Source: Pseudomonas folii
GTDB lineage: Bacteria > Pseudomonadota > Gammaproteobacteria > Pseudomonadales > Pseudomonadaceae
Assembly (NCBI RefSeq): GCF_014357575.1
Contig: NZ_JACONW010000036.1
Span: 1-43,601 of the forward strand
Direction of reading: 5' to 3'
Length of the DNA: 43,601 nucleotides
The notes below the pieces were generated by a model. It saw only the letters and a list, made by a program, of their open reading frames with translations, was not told the origin of the DNA and ran no database searches. Position numbers and translations under genes: made by a program. Position 1 is the stretch's first letter; each line of letters starts with the position of its first letter. Positions 36,225-43,601 of this stretch are shown piece by piece.

Positions 36225-37145
36225 ATGAACGCCAGGCACTTTCTCTCGATGATGGATTACAAGCCAGAAGAACTCCTGCGCTTGATCCGTCGAGGCGTAG
36301 AGCTCAAAGACCTGCGAAACCGAAGCGTGCTTTTCGAACCGTTGAAAGGTCGGGTTCTGGGCATGATCTTCGAGAAATCTTCGACTCGTACCCGTGTTTC
36401 GTTCGAAGCCGGCATGATCCAGCTGGGCGGTCAGGCCATCTTTTTATCACCTCGCGACACCCAATTGGGTCGTGGCGAGCCGATTGCCGATTGCGCGAAA
36501 GTGCTTTCGAGCATGCTTGATGCCGTGATGATCCGTACGTTTGCCCACAGCAATCTGACCGAGTTCGCCGCCAACTCCCGTGTGCCTGTCATCAATGGCC
36601 TGTCCGATGACTTGCATCCCTGCCAATTGCTGGCCGACATGCAGACCTTCCTTGAGCATCGCGGCTCGATCAAGGGCAAGACCGTTGCCTGGATCGGCGA
36701 CGGCAACAACATGTGCAACAGCTATATAGAAGCGGCGATCCAGTTCGACTTCCAGTTGCGCGTGGCTTGTCCTGAAGGCTATGAGCCAAATCCGGAATTT
36801 CTGGCGCTGGCGGGTGATCGCGTGACTGTCCTGCGTGACCCGCGGGCGGCAGTGGCGGGCGCGCATCTGGTGAGCACTGATGTCTGGACCTCCATGGGCC
36901 AGGAAGAAGAAACCGCCAAGCGCATTGCCTTGTTTACCCCGTTCCAGGTCACCCGCGCCCTGCTCGATCTGGCCGACAAGGACGTGTTGTTCATGCACTG
37001 CCTGCCAGCACATCGCGGCGAAGAAATCAGCGTTGACCTGCTTGATGACCCGCGCTCGGTCGCGTGGGACCAGGCTGAAAATCGTCTGCATGCACAGAAG
37101 GCGCTGCTGGAGTTTCTGGTTGCGCCCTCCTGCCAGCCCGCATGA
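36225..37145 (+). CDS. argF: Ornithine carbamoyltransferase (anabolic)
   Basis: A 306-residue enzyme that forms citrulline from ornithine and carbamoyl phosphate. The carbamoyl phosphate site is [15 protein letters not shown] (about 46-60). Others are [23 protein letters not shown] and the catalytic cysteine loop [11 protein letters not shown]. Length fits the anabolic type; catabolic ArcB is longer. Its stop overlaps the next ATPase gene start. Citrulline feeds ArgG, encoded 8 kb away. Confidence 0.97.
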   Translation: MNARHFLSMMDYKPEELLRLIRRGVELKDLRNRSVLFEPLKGRVLGMIFEKSSTRTRVSFEAGMIQLGGQAIFLSPRDTQLGRGEPIADCAKVLSSMLDAVMIRTFAHSNLTEFAANSRVPVINGLSDDLHPCQLLADMQTFLEHRGSIKGKTVAWIGDGNNMCNSYIEAAIQFDFQLRVACPEGYEPNPEFLALAGDRVTVLRDPRAAVAGAHLVSTDVWTSMGQEEETAKRIALFTPFQVTRALLDLADKDVLFMHCLPAHRGEEISVDLLDDPRSVAWDQAENRLHAQKALLEFLVAPSCQPA

Positions 37146-38215
37146 GTTCGCCACTGCTGCTGAACCTGCGTAATCTGGCCTGTGGATATCAGGAACAACG
37201 CGTGGTGCAGGATCTGAACCTGCACCTCAACGCAGGTGATATCGGCTGTTTGCTGGGTTCATCGGGCTGTGGCAAAACCACGACCTTGCGCGTGATTGCC
37301 GGGTTTGAGCCGGTTCACGCCGGGGAAATCACCCTGGCTGGCGAAGTCATCTCCAAACCGGGATTTACTCTGCCTCCTGAGAAACGCCGGATCGGCATGG
37401 TGTTCCAGGATTACGCACTTTTCCCGCATTTGAGCGTTGCCGAGAATGTCGCCTTCGGCATTCGCAAACATCCACGCCTCAAGCAAGTGACCGATGAGCT
37501 ATTGGAGCTGGTCAATCTGGGCGCTTTAGGCAAACGCCTGCCCCATGAGTTGTCCGGCGGCCAACAGCAACGCGTTGCGCTAGCACGAGCCTTGGCACCG
37601 GAGCCGCAGCTGCTGCTGCTCGACGAACCGTTTTCGAACCTGGATGGCGAATTGCGCCGCCGCCTCAGCCACGAGGTGCGCGACATCCTAAAAGCCCGAG
37701 GCACCAGTGCGATACTGGTTACCCACGATCAGGAAGAAGCCTTCGCGGTCAGTGATCATGTGGGTGTCTTCAAGGAGGGTCGCCTGGAACAATGGGACAC
37801 GCCCTATAACCTGTATCACGAACCGCTGACGCCTTATGTCGCCAGCTTTATCGGTCAGGGGTATTTCATCCGCGGCGTGATGATCGATCCACAGACAGTC
37901 CAGACTGAGTTGGGCGTTCTGCAAGGCAACCGCGCTTACTCCGGCACCAAAGGCAGCGCAGTAGACGTGCTGTTGCGACCGGATGACATCGTCTTCGACG
38001 CCAATAGCAATCTTAACGCCCGCGTCACCAGCAAAACCTTTCAGGGCGCAGCAACGCTGTATCGCCTGCAGCTGCCGACCGGCAGCCAACTGGAAGCAGT
38101 CTTCCCCAGCCATGCGGATTATCAACCCGGCGAACAGGTGGGTATTCGGGTGTCGGCAGAGCATCTGGTGCTGTTCCCGGCGGCAGGTAGCGTGGCGGTG
38201 CAGCAGGCGGTTTAG
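37142..38215 (+). CDS. ABC transporter ATP-binding protein, FbpC/PotA type
   Basis: A 357-residue importer ATPase. Walker [10 protein letters not shown] (about 39-47), Q-loop [14 protein letters not shown], signature [15 protein letters not shown], Walker [13 protein letters not shown], and H-loop [10 protein letters not shown]-terminal TOBE-type domain follows from about residue 240 ([13 protein letters not shown], then [13 protein letters not shown]). The type serves ferric iron, spermidine or similar importers. No permease or binding-protein gene is adjacent, so its partner is elsewhere. It is translationally coupled to argF (ATGA), as at the equivalent P. aeruginosa locus. Confidence 0.92.
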   Translation: MSSPLLLNLRNLACGYQEQRVVQDLNLHLNAGDIGCLLGSSGCGKTTTLRVIAGFEPVHAGEITLAGEVISKPGFTLPPEKRRIGMVFQDYALFPHLSVAENVAFGIRKHPRLKQVTDELLELVNLGALGKRLPHELSGGQQQRVALARALAPEPQLLLLDEPFSNLDGELRRRLSHEVRDILKARGTSAILVTHDQEEAFAVSDHVGVFKEGRLEQWDTPYNLYHEPLTPYVASFIGQGYFIRGVMIDPQTVQTELGVLQGNRAYSGTKGSAVDVLLRPDDIVFDANSNLNARVTSKTFQGAATLYRLQLPTGSQLEAVFPSHADYQPGEQVGIRVSAEHLVLFPAAGSVAVQQAV

Positions 38216-38235
38216 TTGGTTCTACACTTAAGCTG

Positions 38236-38329
38236 ACGTGGGACCGGCTTTAGCCGGGAAGGCGGTGCTTCTGCCGATAAAGATTCAGTGCCTGCCCCGA
38301 CCTATTCCCGGCTAAAGCCGGTCCCACGA
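38236..38329. repeat. REPIN (REP doublet)
   Basis: ACGTGGGACCGGCTTTAGCC and GGCTAAAGCCGGTCCCACGA, with the conserved spacer GATAAAGATTCAG, lie between convergent genes. Confidence 0.9.
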
Positions 38330-38351
38330 CATTGCGCAATCGCTCGATTAT

Positions 38352-39140
38352 TCAGCCCAGGCTAACCATCAACGTCCCGCTCGCCACCAGCGTGGCATGC
38401 CCGCCTATCTTCACCCGATCCCCTTCCAGCCGACAGAACAACGCACCGCCTCGCTCAGAACATTGATAAGCATTGAGCACATCCTTGCCCAGTCGCCCGG
38501 CCCAGTACGGAATCAAAATACAGTGCGTCGACCCGGTTACCGGATCTTCGGGAATGCCAATTGCCGGAGCGAAATAGCGCGAGACGAAGTCAGCGTGCTC
38601 ACCCTTGGCAGTCACGATGACGCCAGGCCAAGGCAACCGCGCCAGTGCCGCCATGTCAGGCTTGCACTCACGCACCGCCTGTTCGGACTCAAGCACCACC
38701 ATCAACTCCGCCGACCCCAGTGCATCAACAATACTGGTGCCCAGGGCACGCTCGAGTTCAACGGTAACGCCCACTTCATGAGGGATCATCGCCGGGAAAT
38801 CCAGCAGCAAAAGTCCCTCCTCACGCGTGACGCTCAGGGCACCTGACTTGCTGAAAAAATCGAGCTGCTCCGAAGGCTCGCTGAACACAGTAAACAGCAC
38901 ATGGGCTGCAGCCAGCGTCGCATGCCCGCACAAAGGGACTTCAGTCCTGGGCGTGAACCAGCGAATGTGCCAACCGTGCGCTTCACGAACCACGAACGCG
39001 GTTTCCGCGAGATTGTGTTCGGCGGCAATGCGCTGCATCAACTCGTCAGCCAGCCATGCATCAAGACGGTAAACCATCGCCGGATTGCCACTGAACGGGT
39101 GGTCACTGAAGGCGTCGACCTGATGGAATTCGAGGTACAT
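38352..39140 (-). CDS. PhzF family isomerase/epimerase
   Basis: A 262-residue protein with the two-domain PhzF fold. The catalytic glutamate is in HNLAETAFV (about residue 45). Other family blocks are FHQVDAF with FSGNPAMV, VPLCGHATLAAAH and DPVTGSTHCILIPYW. Family members isomerise varied substrates; only some make phenazine, and no phz genes are near, so the substrate is unknown. The start at 39140 (GGAG upstream) matches the family N-terminus. Confidence 0.93.
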   Translation of the reverse strand: MYLEFHQVDAFSDHPFSGNPAMVYRLDAWLADELMQRIAAEHNLAETAFVVREAHGWHIRWFTPRTEVPLCGHATLAAAHVLFTVFSEPSEQLDFFSKSGALSVTREEGLLLLDFPAMIPHEVGVTVELERALGTSIVDALGSAELMVVLESEQAVRECKPDMAALARLPWPGVIVTAKGEHADFVSRYFAPAIGIPEDPVTGSTHCILIPYWAGRLGKDVLNAYQCSERGGALFCRLEGDRVKIGGHATLVASGTLMVSLG

Positions 39141-39298
39141 AAGTGATGCTCCAGTGCGATTGATGCATTGCACAATGCCTGCCTGCAGCCGTGTTCACCA
39201 GAGACAGATGGCCCGATAACCGACCATACATCCACAGCGCAAGACGAAAGGTTTGATCCTTTCAAACAAAACGCGCTCTTCCGATATGGCCCAAATCC

Positions 39299-39388
39299 TG
39301 TAGGAGCTCACCGAGGTTACGAGGCCAGCGATCGCGGAGTGTCAGACAAACCGCTATCGCGGCCTCGCGGTGCTCGTGCGCTCCTACA
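39299..39388. repeat. REP-like inverted pair
   Basis: TGTAGGAGCTCACCGAGGTT and GCGGTGCTCGTGCGCTCCTA type units with an inner CAGCGATCGCGG / CCGCTATCGC repeat. It is a more degenerate family than the others. It lies between phzF-like and ybaK. Confidence 0.7.
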
Positions 39389-39422
39389 AATCCAATGTTT
39401 GCTGCGAGACAGCGCGCAGCTT

Positions 39423-39893
39423 TCAGCCTCGTCCCACCGGCGCAAACATCGCGCCGGTATGTTCAGCAAGTACCGTCGGCGCTAGCTCTACCTCAAGACC
39501 ACGACGTCCGGCGCTGACGTAAATCGTCGTGAATTGCTCAGCGCTTTGATCAATAAAAGTACGCAGTCGCTTCTTCTGGCCTAACGGACTGATGCCGCCC
39601 AGCAAGTAACCAGTCGAACGTTGCGCTGCAGCCGGGTCAGCCATTTCGGTTTTCTTGGCCTTCGCGGCGGTCGCCAGCGCCTTGAGGTCCAGGGTGCCAA
39701 CAACCGGCACTACGGCGACCAGTAACTCACCTTTTTCGGTAATCGCCAGCAGTGTCTTGAAGACCTGCGCCGGTTCGAGCCCCAACTTTTCCGCCGCCTC
39801 AAGGCCGTAGGAGGCAGCTTTCGGGTCATGTTCGTAACTGTGTATACGGTGTTCAGCGCGAACTTTTTTCAATAGATCCAGTGCAGGTGTCAT
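39423..39893 (-). CDS. ybaK: Cys-tRNA(Pro)/Cys-tRNA(Cys) deacylase YbaK
   Basis: A 156-residue YbaK/EbsC protein that hydrolyses Cys-tRNA(Pro) made by mistake by ProRS. The family pattern is MTPALDLLKK...YEHDPKA, VFKTLLA, VVPVVGTLDLKALA, KAKKTEMAD, GYLLGGISPLGQKK and YVSAGRRGLEVEL. The start at 39893 has GGAG eight bases upstream; the longer frame from 39920 is not needed. Confidence 0.95.
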   Translation of the reverse strand: MTPALDLLKKVRAEHRIHSYEHDPKAASYGLEAAEKLGLEPAQVFKTLLAITEKGELLVAVVPVVGTLDLKALATAAKAKKTEMADPAAAQRSTGYLLGGISPLGQKKRLRTFIDQSAEQFTTIYVSAGRRGLEVELAPTVLAEHTGAMFAPVGRG

Positions 39894-40249
39894 GCAGCGC
39901 TCCAAGGCCAAAGCGACCAATCCAGGTGGATTATTCTAGGCGATCAACCGTCTGTACACCCCGTCTTCACCGGGCAAAACGCGAAGCGCTGAAAAAAACC
40001 AAAGAAGGTGTACACAATATCGATCAATCCGCGTAAAAAGCCCTGCGCCTTGCATCGCCGGCAGGTTCGCTTCCACTATCAACCACATTCGTTCCTGTTT
40101 ATTTTTTTTCGTTTGCGAATATTCACTGGAACTTTAGTTCCATTTAAGGTCGAATCCAGAGGTCGAGGATGGGGTTTCCTCGAGCTCGTTAAAAGACGCG
40201 CACTGGTGGATTTCACACAGAGCCGCACAAGAACAAAAAAGAGGTTTCC
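39894..40249. other. glpF upstream region
   Basis: 356 bases without a gene between the divergent ybaK and glpF. AT-rich around 40090-40145, with the operator-like palindromes described separately; the rest shows no coding signal. Confidence 0.6.
40104..40141. promoter_or_regulatory. GlpR-operator-like palindromes before glpF
   Basis: TTCG-TTTG-CGAA at 40108-40119 has the core symmetry of the GlpR operator (TTCG-N4-CGAA). Nine bases later a second perfect palindrome, GGAACT-TT-AGTTCC (40128-40141), follows; its meaning is unknown. Both lie about 110-145 bases before glpF. Confidence 0.5.
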
Positions 40250-41116
40250 ATGACAAATGCACTGCAAGAACCAACGCTGAAAGGTCAATGTGTGGCCGAA
40301 TTCCTGGGCACTGCCCTGATGATTTTTTTCGGTACCGGCTGTGTCGCAGCGCTCAAGGTTGCGGGTGCCACGTTCGGACTTTGGGAAATCAGCATCATCT
40401 GGGGTCTGGCAGTCGCCATGGCCATTTATCTGAGCGCTGGCGTTTCCGGGGCGCACCTCAATCCGGCCGTCAGCATCGCGCTGAGTATATTTGCCGGTTT
40501 TGAAAAACGGAAATTACCCTTCTACATAGCCGCACAAATCGCAGGAGCCTTCTGCGGTGCCGGTCTTGTTTATCTGCTGTACACAAGCCTGTTCTTCGAA
40601 TTCGAACAAACGCACCAGATGATTCGTGGTTCAGTTGCCAGCCTCGAACTCGCATCAGCATTTTCCACTTACCCCAACCCGGCCATCTCCGTAGGTCAGG
40701 CTGCGCTGGTGGAATGTGTCATCACCGCGATTCTGATGTGCGTCATCATGTCCCTGACTGACGACAACAACGGCCTGCCACGGGGCGCGCTCGCACCACT
40801 GCTAATCGGTTTGCTGGTTGCACTGATCGGCGCATCGACTGCCCCACTGACCGGTTTCGCAATGAATCCGGCTCGTGATTTTGGTCCTAAACTGATGACA
40901 TTCCTTGCAGGCTGGGATGAAGTCGCGTTTACCGGTGGCCGTGACATACCGTATTTTCTGATTCCGATTTTCGCGCCGATTCTCGGTGCGTGCCTCGGTG
41001 CCGCTGGCTACCGCGCGCTGATTGCGCGCCATCTGCCACGCGCCGTTCCTGCTGTAGAGACTGTGGCTGTAAAAGACGCTGACGTTGTTCCAGGCAAAGC
41101 CCAGATTTCATCTTGA
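40250..41116 (+). CDS. glpF: Glycerol uptake facilitator (aquaglyceroporin)
   Basis: A 288-residue MIP-family channel with six membrane helices. The two pore motifs are NPA in HLNPAVS (about residues 68-74) and NPAR in MNPARDFGP (about 205). The aspartate after the second NPA (NPARD) marks a glycerol-type rather than water-type pore. It passes glycerol into the cell, where GlpK traps it. It is the first gene of glpFK, with AAAGAGG before the ATG. Confidence 0.97.
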   Translation: MTNALQEPTLKGQCVAEFLGTALMIFFGTGCVAALKVAGATFGLWEISIIWGLAVAMAIYLSAGVSGAHLNPAVSIALSIFAGFEKRKLPFYIAAQIAGAFCGAGLVYLLYTSLFFEFEQTHQMIRGSVASLELASAFSTYPNPAISVGQAALVECVITAILMCVIMSLTDDNNGLPRGALAPLLIGLLVALIGASTAPLTGFAMNPARDFGPKLMTFLAGWDEVAFTGGRDIPYFLIPIFAPILGACLGAAGYRALIARHLPRAVPAVETVAVKDADVVPGKAQISS

Positions 41117-41150
41117 ATCTCGCGCGTCTGCTTTTAACTTCACCCATTAG

Positions 41151-42671
<1,521 letters not shown>

Positions 42672-42786
42672 CCGCCACGCTCGCGACGGGGCGCAGGATC
42701 ATGGGGAGTGAGTTTCCGGCTGACAGGCACTACACGCCTGCGGCATCATGGGCCGCATTTGGCAGCCTGAAGGACACTCCCTAATA

Positions 42787-43542
42787 ATGAACCTGCCTCC
42801 CCGTCAGCAGCAGATCCTCGAACTGGTCCGCGAACGCGGCTACGTCAGCATCGAGGAAATGGCCACGCTGTTCGTCGTGACCCCGCAGACCATCCGCCGC
42901 GATATCAATCAGCTTGCGGAATCGAACCTGTTGCGCCGCTACCATGGCGGCGCAGCTTATGACTCAAGCATCGAAAATACCGCTTACGCCATGCGTGCGG
43001 ATCAGATGCGCGACGAGAAACAGCGCATTGGCGAAGCAATCGCCGCGCAAATCCCGGATCACGCTTCGATATTCATCAATATCGGTACGACGACCGAGTC
43101 GATCGCCCGCGCCCTGCTCAACCACAACAACCTGAAAATCATCACCAATAATCTGCACGTCGCTTCGATGCTCAGCGCCAAAGAGGACTTCGACGTCCTG
43201 CTGGCGGGCGGCAACGTGCGCCGCGACGGCGGTGTGATGGGTCAGGCCAGCGTGGACTTCATCAACCAGTTCAAAGTCGACTTCGCACTGGTGGGCATCA
43301 GCGGGATTGACGAGGACGGCAGCCTGCTGGATTTCGATTATCAGGAAGTACGCGTCTCCCAGGCGATCATCGCCAACGCCCGGCAAGTCATCCTGGCCGC
43401 CGACTCCAGCAAGTTCGGCCGCAATGCCATGGTGCGCCTCGGCCCGATCACCCTGATCGACTGCCTGGTAACGGATCAAGCCCCCGCTCCGGCGCTGGTG
43501 CAGTTGCTGGCGCAGAACAAGATTCGGTTGGAAGTGGTTTAG
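42787..43542 (+). CDS. glpR: DeoR-family glycerol-3-phosphate regulon repressor
   Basis: A 251-residue DeoR-type repressor. The N-terminal winged HTH reads [20 protein letters not shown], then [20 protein letters not shown] and RYHGGA. The sugar-phosphate-binding domain has [28 protein letters not shown] and [10 protein letters not shown]. It should bind glycerol 3-phosphate and control glpFK, and glpD outside the window. The start at 42787 fits the family; the frame from 42748 adds an unlikely extension. It is 115 bases after glpK. Confidence 0.95.
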   Translation: MNLPPRQQQILELVRERGYVSIEEMATLFVVTPQTIRRDINQLAESNLLRRYHGGAAYDSSIENTAYAMRADQMRDEKQRIGEAIAAQIPDHASIFINIGTTTESIARALLNHNNLKIITNNLHVASMLSAKEDFDVLLAGGNVRRDGGVMGQASVDFINQFKVDFALVGISGIDEDGSLLDFDYQEVRVSQAIIANARQVILAADSSKFGRNAMVRLGPITLIDCLVTDQAPAPALVQLLAQNKIRLEVV

Positions 43543-43570
43543 TTAACTTTCCTGACAACACACATTTCCT

Positions 43571-43601
43571 TGTGGGAGCGGTGCTTGGTCTGGGCGGCGG
43601 T
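43571..43601. repeat. Partial REP-like element at window end
   Basis: TGTGGGAGCGGTGCTTGGTC looks like the first unit of another doublet, cut by the window edge. Confidence 0.4.

Noticed and set aside
35798..36520. A 240-codon frame upstream of and into argF.
   Set aside because: It overlaps argF in another frame, crosses the argF promoter and has no protein-like pattern.
38352..39140. Possible phenazine synthesis gene (phzF).
   Set aside because: Only the family is supported; no other phz gene is near.
3171..39388. Repeated palindromes as a CRISPR array.
   Set aside because: Repeats are dispersed in separate intergenic gaps as inverted doublets, with no regular spacers or cas genes; they are REP/REPIN elements.

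Overview
The window is chromosomal DNA of a Pseudomonas species, probably of the fluorescens/putida/syringae side of the genus. The evidence is an unbroken run of typical Pseudomonas genes (quiP-like acylase, metG, orphan rnfB, nth, PA3496-type gene, argG, motY, pyrC, rnt, bfd, bfrB, grxD, argF, glpFKR), moderately high GC, and many Pseudomonas-type REP/REPIN palindromes in the gaps. No tRNA, rRNA, CRISPR, transposase or integrase was seen. Most of the segment is conserved housekeeping DNA.

Layout. 1-2457: small genes: a DUF6231-like protein, a YchJ SEC-C protein, a conserved hypothetical, an LEA14-type lipoprotein, and a tiny histidine-rich SEC-C protein. 2517-5891: a YfcG-type glutathione transferase and a QuiP-like N-acyl-homoserine-lactone acylase lipoprotein. 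6119-16789: the four-gene ligase-associated DNA damage set (exonuclease, ATP-dependent ligase, DEXH helicase, PdeM nuclease). It is split in the middle by a five-gene basic amino acid ABC transporter operon in the order aotJ-Q-M-O-P, with no argR. 16902-24062: a proline-rich mini-protein, dcd, a cold shock protein, apbC/mrp, metG, an orphan soluble RnfB, nth and a PA3496-family protein.

24183-27060 is the least ordinary part. It holds an orphan BvgA-like response regulator with a possible leader ORF behind a G8 tract, about 1.2 kb of AT-richer DNA without a convincing gene, an unrecognised helix-turn-helix-like protein, and a small two-helix membrane protein. 27303-38215: argG, motY, pyrC-rnt, bfd, bfrB, grxD, a molybdopterin oxidoreductase, a 96-residue hypothetical, and argF with a coupled ABC ATPase. 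38352-43542: a PhzF-family isomerase, ybaK and the glycerol operon glpF-glpK-glpR.

How the genes work together. Arginine is a recurrent theme: argG and argF are biosynthetic, and an aot-like system imports basic amino acids. Both argG and argF carry upstream direct repeats that fit the Pseudomonas ArgR half-site (TGTCGC-N8-AA-N5), overlapping the predicted promoters. Iron storage is represented by bfd, with a Fur-box-like sequence inside its promoter, followed by bfrB. Glycerol uptake and phosphorylation (glpFK) lie next to their repressor gene, with a TTCG-N4-CGAA operator-like site before glpF. The most noteworthy observations are the transporter inserted into the repair cluster, the ArgR operators, the unusual orphan RnfB, and the regulator-containing AT-rich island.
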